A DNA stretch of 64,000 bases from assembly GCA_965224755.1 (NCBI GenBank), contig OZ245061.1:1240001-1304000 (forward strand), in the 5' to 3' direction. The notes under the pieces are model-generated. The model was not told where the DNA came from and made no database searches. It saw only the letters and a program-made list of their open reading frames with translations. The translations under genes and the position numbers were made by a program. Shown piece after piece: positions 45,251-54,258 of this stretch (position 1 is its first letter; each line of letters starts with the position of its first letter). This stretch comes from Hellea sp965224755. Its GTDB lineage: Bacteria; Pseudomonadota; Alphaproteobacteria; Caulobacterales; Maricaulaceae.

Positions 45251-45449
45251 GATGAGTCCTCTCTAACAGGCAGGCACTCTAACAAATAAACTTATGAAAG
45301 ACTAGCGGGCCAACACTTGTGGGTAATAAGAGTTGGTATTGCCCGTCCAAATGTTACTTAGCCAGCTCATTTTATACCCGCCTTCGAAGGTTCGGGTCAT
45401 AAAAAAAGGCCCTCAAAGGACGCTCTCTTCTGTTATGTGCTTCGGCGTT
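45251..45449. other. Intergenic region between CDGSH gene and bactofilin gene
   Basis: There are 199 bases without a gene. It contains a short palindrome ACCCG-CCTTCGAAGG-TTCGGGT (45376-45397) and, at 45401-45422, a minus-strand hairpin with T7 that resembles the terminator at 44536-44560 and probably ends the bactofilin transcript. The CDGSH promoter should lie in the left part. Confidence 0.5.
45401..45422 (-). terminator. Probable terminator of the M23-bactofilin operon
   Basis: On the minus strand, GTCC-TTTGA-GGGC(C) is a short stem followed by T7. The stem is weak, so confidence is moderate. Confidence 0.55.
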
Positions 45450-45887
45450 CTAAGCAGATTTCTTGGCCGTTCCGGATTTAATCGGGGTTGGCGCAGCTGT
45501 TTTTCTCGTGCATTTACCGTCAAAGAAAGCGCCGTTTGCGATCATGAGCTGGTCTTGAACGAGATCTGCCTGAACATTGGCGGTTTCAGCGAGGTCTATG
45601 GATTTGGCGTCGACCTTACCTGTGATTTTCCCGCGCACATGAACGCTTCCGGCTATGATTTTGCCGTTTACCGCGCCTTGTTCGCCAATGGTAACAATTC
45701 CGGCTTTGATGTTGCCGTCGAGGCGGCCATCGATTTGAACGTCGCCATCAGTTTTGATGTCGCCAGTGATGATCAGGTCGCTTCCGAGGATTGAGGGCAC
45801 AGCATTACTCCGGTTCGGGGATGATATTTTTTTATTTGAAGGCGTATCGGCGGCGGCAGTTGTCGGTGAATTGGTTTTATTGAACAT
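45450..45887 (-). CDS. Bactofilin cytoskeletal protein
   Basis: This 145-residue bactofilin polymerises without nucleotide into filaments that position envelope enzymes. The central domain (about 33-115) is a right-handed beta-helix of repeating G-D/N-I/V-x-x-x-G-x-V-x-I strands, for example GDIKTDGDVQIDGRLDGNIKAG. The flanks are short and disordered, with a Lys/Thr-rich C-terminus. Its start overlaps the end of the M23 peptidase gene by 11 bases. In stalked and budding Alphaproteobacteria the bactofilin/M23 pair shapes stalks or buds. Confidence 0.92.
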   Translation of the reverse strand: MFNKTNSPTTAAADTPSNKKISSPNRSNAVPSILGSDLIITGDIKTDGDVQIDGRLDGNIKAGIVTIGEQGAVNGKIIAGSVHVRGKITGKVDAKSIDLAETANVQADLVQDQLMIANGAFFDGKCTRKTAAPTPIKSGTAKKSA

Positions 45888-47094
45888 AATTGCCGGCCTT
45901 TAAAAATTTGTCCGGATTATAGACCCGGCCTTGAAAATGGATTTCGTAATGTAGATGAGTTGCGGTGCTGCGTCCAGTAGAACCCATACCGCCAATTTTT
46001 TCGCCTTTTTTTACCGTCTGTCCCCGTTTGACATAGAGCTTATGCATATGGCCATAACGGGTGACAAAGCCGTGGCCGTGGTCGATTTCTACAGACCGTC
46101 CATAGCCGCCATTTTTGCGGGCAAAAACGACCTTGCCGTCGGCTGTTGCGACGATGGGGGCCAAGCGCCCTCCGCCAAAATCAATGCCTTCATGGAAGGT
46201 CGGGCGCCGCGTAAAGGGGTCTTTGCGCAGGCCGTAAGAACTGGTGCGGTAGGTTTCAGTGCCGACAGGATGGCCAAGGGGGACTGAGAGCAGGGCGCTG
46301 TCCAAGGCTTCAGCCTCGGCAACGCGAGCTTTGATACTGGCGATGCGGGAGCCAAAATTGCCATTTGCCGGCACATCGACATTATCCTTGATATCAACAA
46401 ATAATCCACCTTTGCCAAAAGGGCTTTCCTTAAGCACAGTATCAACTTGTAGGTCAGTGGCGTTGATAATGGCGCGGTTGCGCTCGATGCGGTCAAGTGT
46501 GTCGGCTTCGGCAGATACAAGAATAGCGTTTTGTGTGTCGTCAAGATTATTCAGCGAACGATCAAAGTCCATACCCATATCGCGGGCTTGGGATTTGCGG
46601 ATAGAGTTGCGGGCGGTTCTTGGGATAACATCGCGTGTTGTCGGGGCCATGAGAATACGGTTGCTGGCATATTTTGTCGTGCCGACCGGTAGCGATGAGG
46701 CTGTGCCGGATTTGGTATTGAAGATTTGCGAAAGTGTTTGGTGCTTTTCTTCAAAGTTTTTCGCCATTTGCTCGAAATTTTGGCGTTGTTCACTGAGCAT
46801 CAAGCGGGCATTATTTTCCTTGGCTTGGGCGTCGGCGAGCAGGCGCTGATAGCGGGCCTCGACGCGTTTGATTTCCTGAGAGGGGGCGCGGAGCGGATTA
46901 TAGCCCCAAAGAAGATTGAACATTGTGAACAGGCACCACATTGCCACAGCGATTAACCCGGAAACGATCACCATTTGCAGGCGCGTGCTAAACACGTAAT
47001 ATTTTACCTCTCCGCCGGAGCGAAGATAGATTTGGCGTTCTGGGAAGTGCTGGAGGATGCGCTTGCGCATATCCCCAAAAACGTCGTTAACCAT
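45877..47094 (-). CDS. Bitopic M23-family endopeptidase (LmdC-like)
   Basis: This 405-residue protein has a short cytoplasmic N-terminus, one membrane helix (about 40-63), a coiled-coil region (about 75-125) and a C-terminal LytM/M23 domain. The zinc motifs are H-E-G-I-D-F-G and H-L-H-Y-E-I-H. The layout matches LmdC of Hyphomonas neptunium, whose cytoplasmic tail binds bactofilin to direct local cell-wall hydrolysis. The 11-base overlap with the bactofilin gene supports a joint function. Substrate should be peptidoglycan cross-links. Confidence 0.9.
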   Translation of the reverse strand: MVNDVFGDMRKRILQHFPERQIYLRSGGEVKYYVFSTRLQMVIVSGLIAVAMWCLFTMFNLLWGYNPLRAPSQEIKRVEARYQRLLADAQAKENNARLMLSEQRQNFEQMAKNFEEKHQTLSQIFNTKSGTASSLPVGTTKYASNRILMAPTTRDVIPRTARNSIRKSQARDMGMDFDRSLNNLDDTQNAILVSAEADTLDRIERNRAIINATDLQVDTVLKESPFGKGGLFVDIKDNVDVPANGNFGSRIASIKARVAEAEALDSALLSVPLGHPVGTETYRTSSYGLRKDPFTRRPTFHEGIDFGGGRLAPIVATADGKVVFARKNGGYGRSVEIDHGHGFVTRYGHMHKLYVKRGQTVKKGEKIGGMGSTGRSTATHLHYEIHFQGRVYNPDKFLKAGNYVQ

Positions 47095-47214
47095 GGTTCC
47101 CCGTCATAATGACTTATTGTTTTTTCTATAGACCATAAAGTTTACAAACTGTTCAAGTTAAATTCTGAACTTTACAGTGAAATTAATGTGTTCTGCGGCT
47201 TTATGACTCATAAT

Positions 47215-48018
47215 TCATGAAAGCGGAACATAATATCCTTCGGAAAGCCCGGCTAATGTGCGCGCCTGAACATTAAAAGGCGGTTTTAATTTCCCCGCAA
47301 AGAAGCCCGATACCAACTCATGGAACCAAGATTCGGCGTCATGGCCCTGATGGCGGGCCAGTTTTTGGAACCATTTCGCGCCAATTGCGACATGACCAAT
47401 CTCGTCATTATAGATGATTTTGAGAATATCGGCGCTTTCAATATCGCCGTGCCGGGTCAGTTTTTCGATCATCCCGGGAGTAACATCCAGCCCGCGCGCT
47501 TCCAGTACCATCGGGGCAATGGCCAGCCTTGCGGCGAAATTACCTTGGGTCGAGACCGCCGCCTGCCACAGCCCGTTATGAGCGGGGAGGTCGCCATAAG
47601 ACATACCAAGCTCGCCAAGGCGGGTATTGATCAAGCCGAAATGGCGAGCTTCGTCATGGCAGACACTGATCCAGTCGCCGATGAAATCTGCGCGGTTTTT
47701 ATTGTTGATGTCAGGATGATGTCCGAAACGCGCAATCATATCGGCGGCCAAATCAATAGCGTTAAACTCGATATGAGCCACAGCGTGCAGCAAAGCCCCG
47801 CGTCCATGTTGTGATCCGAGGCGGCGGCGTTTGACATCGTTAGGCGGAACAAGCGGCGGGTTTATTGGCCGGGCGGGTGTTTCGGGGACAGTTTTGGTAG
47901 GTTTCCCAATATCCCTACCTATGGCCCAATCTACGGCTAATGTGTCCGCTGCCGCTACTTTCTCGCTGGGATCGCCCGCCGCCAAAACCGCGAGGGCATT
48001 TGTTATGGCGTCTGTCAT
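47215..48018 (-). CDS. DUF455 ferritin-like protein
   Basis: This 267-residue all-helical protein of the DUF455 family has a predicted ferritin-like di-iron fold. Metal ligand candidates are the E in AVAHIEFNAIDL and two E-x-x-H motifs, CHDEARHFGL and NDEIGHVAIG. No function is established, though related proteins act as oxidases or tRNA hydroxylases. The ATG at 48018 shares one base with the stop of bcp (TAATG), so the two are co-translated. This links it to peroxide detoxification by context only. Confidence 0.82.
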   Translation of the reverse strand: MTDAITNALAVLAAGDPSEKVAAADTLAVDWAIGRDIGKPTKTVPETPARPINPPLVPPNDVKRRRLGSQHGRGALLHAVAHIEFNAIDLAADMIARFGHHPDINNKNRADFIGDWISVCHDEARHFGLINTRLGELGMSYGDLPAHNGLWQAAVSTQGNFAARLAIAPMVLEARGLDVTPGMIEKLTRHGDIESADILKIIYNDEIGHVAIGAKWFQKLARHQGHDAESWFHELVSGFFAGKLKPPFNVQARTLAGLSEGYYVPLS

Positions 48019-48488
48019 TATCCCGCGTGTTTTTGAAGAGCGGTCAGGACAGCTTCGACATGATCTTTGACGCGGACTTTGCGCCAAATTTCCAGAATTT
48101 CGCCTTTGGGGCCGATGAGGTAAGTGGCGCGTTCAATCCCCATATAGACTTTGCCATAGAGTTTTTTCTCGCCCCACACCCCGTAACGCTCGATCATTTC
48201 GCCGCTCTCGTCAGAGCCTAGCCCGACTTTTAGATCATGTTTGGCGATGAATTTGTCATGCTTAGCTGCTGTATCTTTGGAGATGCCGAGAATATCTGCG
48301 CCTAGGGTGTTAAATTTGCTCTTTAACTCGGAAAACCCTATGGCTTCCTTGGTGCAGCCGGGCGTATCGTCTCTGGGATAGAAATAAAGCACCAGATAGC
48401 GGCCTTTGAAATCCGAGAGCGCTACCGTGCCGTTGCCATCAGACGGCATAGAGAAGTCGGGAGCCTTATCACCAATAGAAAGAGTCAT
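48018..48488 (-). CDS. bcp: Thioredoxin-dependent thiol peroxidase (Bcp/PrxQ)
   Basis: This 156-residue peroxiredoxin of the PrxQ group has its peroxidatic cysteine at Cys45 in DTPGCTKEAIGF. The resolving cysteine found five residues later in E. coli Bcp is replaced by Ile50, so it probably works as a 1-Cys enzyme or uses a distant cysteine; none is obvious in the visible sequence. It is co-translated with the DUF455 gene. Confidence 0.92.
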   Translation of the reverse strand: MTLSIGDKAPDFSMPSDGNGTVALSDFKGRYLVLYFYPRDDTPGCTKEAIGFSELKSKFNTLGADILGISKDTAAKHDKFIAKHDLKVGLGSDESGEMIERYGVWGEKKLYGKVYMGIERATYLIGPKGEILEIWRKVRVKDHVEAVLTALQKHAG

Positions 48489-48580
48489 ATCGCTATCCTT
48501 TAAACTCAGTATGTTGCAAATCAGTAATTTGATTACGCAGAGAGGGAAACTTAAGTTTTACCTCTCAATTTGAAGGTTCT

Positions 48581-51500
48581 ATGACCGATAACACTAGCCC
48601 TAGCAAGACGATAGCCGCGCCTGTCTCGGTTTCGTCTTGGCCTGCGCGTCTTAAGCAGATGCGGTGGCGGGATGTCCCCAAAATGATGATCTATAGATTG
48701 TCTCGTTGGATCGGCGAGCTGACCTCCATCATATTGGGCTTGGCGATTATCTGGTTCTTTGCCCTCAATACACTCCTCTCGCGGCAGAGCGTGGATGTTT
48801 CGGGCTTAAAACCTAATGCGCAAATGTGGTTCTCGCAGGCCTTTAACGGCAGCGATGCCCAGATCGGGGAGATGCAGCTTAGCTGGCTTCCTGCCTCGAA
48901 CACTATCCTCTTTGACGCTTCGAATATTGTGATTACGGATAAAAACGAAAAGGTAATCCAAACCATTGCGCGTTTGCAGACCGAAATCCCGCTGGCGGAT
49001 GCCGCGCGGGGAACCTTTATGCCCAAGCGCCTTATGATTGAGGGCGGCGCGGTGACGTGGCTGCGGGGCAATGACGGTAATGTCGTTGCAGGCTTGGGAA
49101 CGCCGGATACGGTCGGGCGGCTCGGCCCCGTTTGGCGCGGGCGTAAGGGCGGAAAAGCCGTTATTGGGCCAAATGTCAGCGGTGTTGAGGCCGTCTCAAT
49201 TGCGAATGCTGCGGTTTATGTGATTGACGATAGTGATGGTCTGGAAATGACCTTTGAAGACACTGATATTGATGTCCGCAGACAAGGCGAGGTGATTGAG
49301 ATCAAAATGGCGTCTTATCTGCGCAAAGATAGCACCTCGATCCCGCTGAAATTTCATATGACTGCGACACCGGATTTTAAATCTTATGCCGTCGATTTAT
49401 CAGCTACGGGGCTAAACCCTTCGACATTATCACCAAGACGTGGACGATATGCCGTACTTCGCGATATTGACACGTCTTTAGATGTGGAAATGGCCTTTAA
49501 AATTGACGCGGAAACAGGACTTGATACGGCAGATATTGACCTCAAAGCCCGCGCAGGACGTATCAAAATCGGCGGGCGTAATATGGCCTTTGAGAATGCG
49601 CGTTACAAAGCCAAGTTAACGGCGGATTCGCAAGTCATGGATATTCTCGATATTGCGCTGAGTTCCGAGCGGTTGAGTTTTACGGGCGCAGGGACGCTTC
49701 ACAGCCTCCGCGCCCTAAATGACGGGGATATCAATAGCTCGCCCATTTTTGATCTGCGCTTCACTGATATTAAAATCGACCAAACGCCGCGTTTCGCCGC
49801 CCCGCTGACATTGGCGGATCTCTCGGCAAAAGGCAGTTTTGATCTCGAGTCGCGCCGTCTTGATCTTGAGGCATTGACCGCAGATTTTGGTGCCTATCAA
49901 ATCAATACCAATGGCCGTTTTGTGCGTAAAGAAAACGGCTCTTGGCAAAGCCTTGCGGCCTCGGGGTCGGTGACCGGTACTCTTTCGCCTCAAGACTTGC
50001 TCTCGCTATGGCCCGTTGAATTTTCAAGCGGCACGCGGCGCTGGATTGACCGTTCAGTTTTGCGCGGCGATATCCATGATGTTGTTTTTAATGTGAACTT
50101 GACCGAGGACGTTTTGGCCAGCGGCGTGCCGGGTGATGATAATCTTTCCATCGATTTCAAAGTCGATAACGGCGACGTTAAATATATCAGCACTATGACG
50201 CCCTATACGGGCGTCTCGGGCATTGGGCGCCTTAAAGGCAATCGTTTTGACCTTGACGTTACCGGCGGGCATGTCGGCGAGTTGACCGTTACCACAGGCA
50301 GGGTCGAAATCCCGCGCCTGAAGCCTAAAGGCGGAGACCTCATTATTGATTTCAAAGGGAGCGGTAAAACCGCTGATATGTTGGCGCTGATAGATCAAAA
50401 ACCCTTTGAATTTGCGAGTAAATACGGCGTTAACCCGGAGAGTTTTGAAGGCACCGGAGAGATCAACCTGACCGTCACGCGGCCTTTGCTGGAGTATTTT
50501 GATCCCAGCCTTGTGCGTTATGAAGTTGAGGGCAAGTTTGAAAATGCCTCTGCGCCTTTTACCCTCGGCCCGAATAAGCTCAAAAACGGCTTTGTTACAC
50601 TGACAGCGGATAAGACGGGCATGACCGTCAAGGGACCGGTTAATATCGGCCCTTGGCAAGCGGAGCTTAATTGGCAGGAAACATTTGATAATGGCGCAAC
50701 GCCGACGCAGTATCAGGTTATCGGGCGCATGGACCGCGATACGCTGGATGGTTTCGGCTTTGGTTTCCGCGAATATTTTGACGGCGAAATCAAGCTTACG
50801 GTTGACGCAATTGGGACGGGCCTTGATCTGGCTTCGGCTGATTTAACGGCTGATTTGACGGAAACTACCCTGCGGATTGGCGAGTATTGGCATAAATCGA
50901 AAGGCTCGCGCGGGCAATTGACAGGGCGCATCAAACGCCAGCCGACGGGCTCGATATTATTGGAAAATTTCGCTATGACCGCTCCCGGTTTTGATGTCGC
51001 CGGGCGTGCTGAATTGGCCAAAAATTTCCGTCTGCTCGATCTGGATTTAAAACGGGCCAATATTGAAGGTTTTATTGATGCCAGCGTCAAAGCAAAGCCT
51101 GATGAGCTTAATGAGAAGCTTTCGATCTTTGTCACAGGGCGTTATCTTGATCTCTCGCCATTTGTCACTAACGCCTTGCAGCAAAAAGATGGCGGCATTG
51201 ATGTGCCGATTTTACTCACGGCAGGACTGGAAAAGCTCGCCTTAAACGAAGCCTATATTGTGCAAAACGCCAATCTGCTCTTCTCGCATAACGGCGCCGG
51301 CATTACCAATGCCCGGCTTGCCGGAAACACGGCAGACGGCGAAATTGCTATTGAAATGGTGACGAAAGAAAGGGCCGCATCGCGTGATGTGCATATTGAT
51401 ATTCCCGATGCCTCCGAAGCCGCATTTGCCTTTTTGAAACTGGATAATATTACGGGTGGGCGCTTGCAAATTGATGCACAACTCCCGCCGCTCGGCACGA

Positions 51501-52021
51501 AAGGGGCTTTAAACGGCACGGCCGAAGTTGCAGATTTCAAATTGGTCAATGCGCCTATCCTGACGCAGATGCTCTCCATTGGCTCGCTTCAGGGGATACT
51601 CAATACAATGAGCGGAGAGGGGCTTAAATTTGATTATTTCCTTGTTCCGTTTTCACTGTCGGGCGGGACGCTGCACATCCGGGATGCCCGCGTTTCGGGC
51701 CCGGCTTTGGGCATGACAGGGGACGGCGAAATTTATTTTACCGAGCGCAGACTCGATTTGGATGGGGCGCTGGTGCCTGCTTATACGGCCAATTCCATGC
51801 TTGGAGGCATTCCGGTTTTAGGGGATTTACTCGTCGGCAAAAAGGGCGAGGGCGTCTTCGCGCTCAGCTATACTGTCAAAGGCGGGTTTGATAAAACACA
51901 GATCGCCGTAAACCCACTCTCGGCGCTAACGCCCGGTTTTCTGCGCGGGATATTCAAGCCCAAGCGGGAGAAATTACCGGATGATGTAGTGGCCGAGATA
52001 GAGGCCGTGAAACCGGAGTAA
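48581..52021 (+). CDS. AsmA-like large envelope protein, YhdP type (DUF3971)
   Basis: This 1146-residue protein has one membrane helix (about 45-66) and a very long periplasmic region of beta-strands. It carries the DUF3971 and AsmA-like C-terminal signature (SIGSLQGILNTMSGEGLKFD, YTVKGGFDKTQIAVNPLSALTPGFLRGIF). YhdP-type proteins move phospholipid to the outer membrane together with TamB and AsmA-like proteins. This is the second AsmA-class protein in the window; the other (2514-5708) belongs to a different subfamily. The gene is divergent from bcp. Confidence 0.88.
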   Translation: MTDNTSPSKTIAAPVSVSSWPARLKQMRWRDVPKMMIYRLSRWIGELTSIILGLAIIWFFALNTLLSRQSVDVSGLKPNAQMWFSQAFNGSDAQIGEMQLSWLPASNTILFDASNIVITDKNEKVIQTIARLQTEIPLADAARGTFMPKRLMIEGGAVTWLRGNDGNVVAGLGTPDTVGRLGPVWRGRKGGKAVIGPNVSGVEAVSIANAAVYVIDDSDGLEMTFEDTDIDVRRQGEVIEIKMASYLRKDSTSIPLKFHMTATPDFKSYAVDLSATGLNPSTLSPRRGRYAVLRDIDTSLDVEMAFKIDAETGLDTADIDLKARAGRIKIGGRNMAFENARYKAKLTADSQVMDILDIALSSERLSFTGAGTLHSLRALNDGDINSSPIFDLRFTDIKIDQTPRFAAPLTLADLSAKGSFDLESRRLDLEALTADFGAYQINTNGRFVRKENGSWQSLAASGSVTGTLSPQDLLSLWPVEFSSGTRRWIDRSVLRGDIHDVVFNVNLTEDVLASGVPGDDNLSIDFKVDNGDVKYISTMTPYTGVSGIGRLKGNRFDLDVTGGHVGELTVTTGRVEIPRLKPKGGDLIIDFKGSGKTADMLALIDQKPFEFASKYGVNPESFEGTGEINLTVTRPLLEYFDPSLVRYEVEGKFENASAPFTLGPNKLKNGFVTLTADKTGMTVKGPVNIGPWQAELNWQETFDNGATPTQYQVIGRMDRDTLDGFGFGFREYFDGEIKLTVDAIGTGLDLASADLTADLTETTLRIGEYWHKSKGSRGQLTGRIKRQPTGSILLENFAMTAPGFDVAGRAELAKNFRLLDLDLKRANIEGFIDASVKAKPDELNEKLSIFVTGRYLDLSPFVTNALQQKDGGIDVPILLTAGLEKLALNEAYIVQNANLLFSHNGAGITNARLAGNTADGEIAIEMVTKERAASRDVHIDIPDASEAAFAFLKLDNITGGRLQIDAQLPPLGTKGALNGTAEVADFKLVNAPILTQMLSIGSLQGILNTMSGEGLKFDYFLVPFSLSGGTLHIRDARVSGPALGMTGDGEIYFTERRLDLDGALVPAYTANSMLGGIPVLGDLLVGKKGEGVFALSYTVKGGFDKTQIAVNPLSALTPGFLRGIFKPKREKLPDDVVAEIEAVKPE

Positions 52022-52032
52022 GGTTTTGAACG

Positions 52033-52245
52033 CTACTGTTGAAGCTTATGTTCTAGGGATTTTTCTTTTTGTTCGGCAAGTTTTCGTATTTTCTTGATCC
52101 TCCTCATTTGCCATTTCGGGTCATCTGAAAATTCGGGATCATTCATTTCCCGTTCTAATTCATCAGCCCATGCAAACAATTCATTGGCCGTAAAGGTAGA
52201 CATGCCCCGCACGTCATCGAGTCTACCGCGTTTGAGTTTTGGCAT
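52033..52245 (-). CDS. Small unknown protein downstream of tyrS
   Basis: This 70-residue, highly charged, helical protein has a short N-terminal stretch (MPKLKRGRLDDVRGMSTFTA) and a long basic/acidic helix. It starts one base inside the tyrS stop (TAATG) and so is likely translated from the tyrS mRNA. I do not recognise a family and the sequence may be clade-restricted. Confidence 0.6.
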   Translation of the reverse strand: MPKLKRGRLDDVRGMSTFTANELFAWADELEREMNDPEFSDDPKWQMRRIKKIRKLAEQKEKSLEHKLQQ

Positions 52246-53510
52246 TAGACCGCTCTCAAAAGCGCATGTTTTTTCTTGCCGACTGAAATTTTGACGACGC
52301 CGTCAATAATATCATCTTTCGATAAAACCTGCTCATGGCTCGCGACTTTCGCGCCATTGAGTTTTAGCGCTCCGGCTTTGATGTGGCGGCGGGCTTCTCC
52401 GTTGGAGGAAGCCAAGCTGGTTAAGGTGGCCGCATTAAGAATGCCCATACCGTCAATCTCGGATGCAGGCACGTCAATCGTCGGCAGACCTTCCGCCGCG
52501 CCGCCTTTCTCGAAGGTCTCTTTGGCTGTGGCTTCGGCCTTTTTAGCCGCCTCTGCTCCGTGCAGCATCGTCGTCGCTTCATTGGCAAGCCGCACTTTGG
52601 CGATATTGATATCCGCGCCTTCCAGGGCTTCTAACTTGGCGATTTCATCCAGTGGTAAGTCGGTGAACAGTTTGAGGAACCTCCCGACATCGGCATCATC
52701 CGTATTGCGCCAGAACTGCCAATATTCATAGGGGCTGCGGACATAGGCCTCTCCCCATGACGGGTCAGCATTAAGCCAGACTGCGCCGTCCGCCGTCTTG
52801 CCCATTTTCCCGCCCGATGCCGTCGTAATCAGCGGCGTGGTAAAGCCGTAACAGTCATGACCGTCAACGCGCCGCGTCAGGTCAATCCCCGTGGTGATAT
52901 TGCCCCATTGGTCGGAGCCGCCAAGCTGCAGCGTACAGCCATGGCGGCGATTAAGTTCCAGAAAATCATAGCTTTGTAGAAGCGGGTAATTGAACTCCAG
53001 AAACGTCATCGGCATTTCGTTTTCAAGGCGGCGCTTCACCGTTTCCATCGCGATCATGCGGTTGACGGTGAAATGTTTGCCAATATCGCGCAGAAATTCG
53101 ATATAGCCCAATCCGTCAAGCCAATCGGCATTATCTGCCATGATCGCGCCTTTGGGGCCGTCAAAATCAATGAATTTGGCAAAGACCTGCTTGATGCCGT
53201 TTTTATTACGCTCAATCAGCTCAGGCGTCAGGATCGGGCGGGATTTGTCTTTGTCCGACGGGTCGCCGATCTTGGTCGTGCCGCCGCCGAGCAAAACAAT
53301 TGGGCGTCCGCCCGCGCGCTGTAAATGGCGCAGCATCATAATCTGGACGAGCGAGCCGACATGCAGGCTCGGCGCGGTGCAATCAAAACCGATATAGCCC
53401 GTCACAACGCCTGCGGATGCGGCCTTATCCAGCCCCGCTTCGTCGGTGCATTGATACAGAAACCCGCGCTCGGTCAGGGTTTTCATCAAATCTGATTGGT
53501 ATTTGGCCAT
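52245..53510 (-). CDS. tyrS: Tyrosyl-tRNA synthetase
   Basis: This class I aminoacyl-tRNA synthetase charges tRNA-Tyr. The HIGH-type motif appears as HVGS and the KMSKS-type motif as KMGKT. The LGGSDQWGNI and GFTTPLITT segments are typical of TyrRS. A C-terminal S4-like RNA-binding domain (RRHIKAGALKLNGAKV) follows. At 421 residues the length is normal. Confidence 0.97.
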   Translation of the reverse strand: MAKYQSDLMKTLTERGFLYQCTDEAGLDKAASAGVVTGYIGFDCTAPSLHVGSLVQIMMLRHLQRAGGRPIVLLGGGTTKIGDPSDKDKSRPILTPELIERNKNGIKQVFAKFIDFDGPKGAIMADNADWLDGLGYIEFLRDIGKHFTVNRMIAMETVKRRLENEMPMTFLEFNYPLLQSYDFLELNRRHGCTLQLGGSDQWGNITTGIDLTRRVDGHDCYGFTTPLITTASGGKMGKTADGAVWLNADPSWGEAYVRSPYEYWQFWRNTDDADVGRFLKLFTDLPLDEIAKLEALEGADINIAKVRLANEATTMLHGAEAAKKAEATAKETFEKGGAAEGLPTIDVPASEIDGMGILNAATLTSLASSNGEARRHIKAGALKLNGAKVASHEQVLSKDDIIDGVVKISVGKKKHALLRAV

Positions 53511-53592
53511 GAATCGTGTTTCTTGATGTGTTATAAGGCAGTTGAATTTGCGCTTCTAACAAAGCGAAAAAAGAAGTCAAAGGTTTGCTACT

Positions 53593-54258
53593 ATGTCTGG
53601 TTATCCAACACCATGGAAGAAAAGCCGTAAATACGGTGATGTTATGGGGGGGCGAACCCGGCCAAAGCTTGCCGATAATATCTTTAACCGTGCACATTCT
53701 TTGCAAAAGCCTTCAGCCTATGATGTTCTACCTATTGTTATAGAGGAAAACCCTTCCCGCGATTTTTTCTTTCCTTTGACTGCTGTACAAACGGTAACAG
53801 CATTAAAGGCGCTGCCCAAACGCGATTATGAGGGTATTACACATGTGTGGCTGCGCCGTGCTAGCAAATCAGATTTCATCGATGGCTCGCAACCATTGGC
53901 TACGTTTATTTGTGGAAGTGGCGTGCGTGTCATAACACTTTACCCATGGCCGATAAACATGATGCTTCCTTATGGTTCCAAACGTCCATCAAATAGGATT
54001 GTCAACGAGGTTGAAGGCTATGGAGCAAAAATTAAACAGGTGGGAAAAGGGTGGTTTTCTGAGTGGGATTTAGATGGGCTGCGGAAATACTATATTCAAG
54101 CTATTCTTTACCATGAGGTAGGCCACCACATTGACTGGTATTACAGGCATTGGAGTGGGCCGAACCAGAAGGCAGCAGAAGACTATGCAGACCAATATGC
54201 AATAGCGAAGACAGCTACAGCTACGCATGTTTTTAACAAACTCAAAAAAGATGAATAG
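53593..54258 (+). CDS. Orphan HEXXH putative zinc metallopeptidase
   Basis: I do not recognise the family. The 221-residue cytoplasmic protein has HEVGHHID at 174-181 followed by AEDYADQYA at 195-203, the spacing of a zinc ligand pair plus a downstream acidic ligand in gluzincin-like peptidases. There is no signal peptide. Before the motif is a mixed alpha/beta domain. Base composition is A+T-richer than its neighbours. The stop overlaps the anmK start by 8 bases, so the two are co-expressed. Function could be a protease or a pseudo-enzyme. Confidence 0.65.
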   Translation: MSGYPTPWKKSRKYGDVMGGRTRPKLADNIFNRAHSLQKPSAYDVLPIVIEENPSRDFFFPLTAVQTVTALKALPKRDYEGITHVWLRRASKSDFIDGSQPLATFICGSGVRVITLYPWPINMMLPYGSKRPSNRIVNEVEGYGAKIKQVGKGWFSEWDLDGLRKYYIQAILYHEVGHHIDWYYRHWSGPNQKAAEDYADQYAIAKTATATHVFNKLKKDE

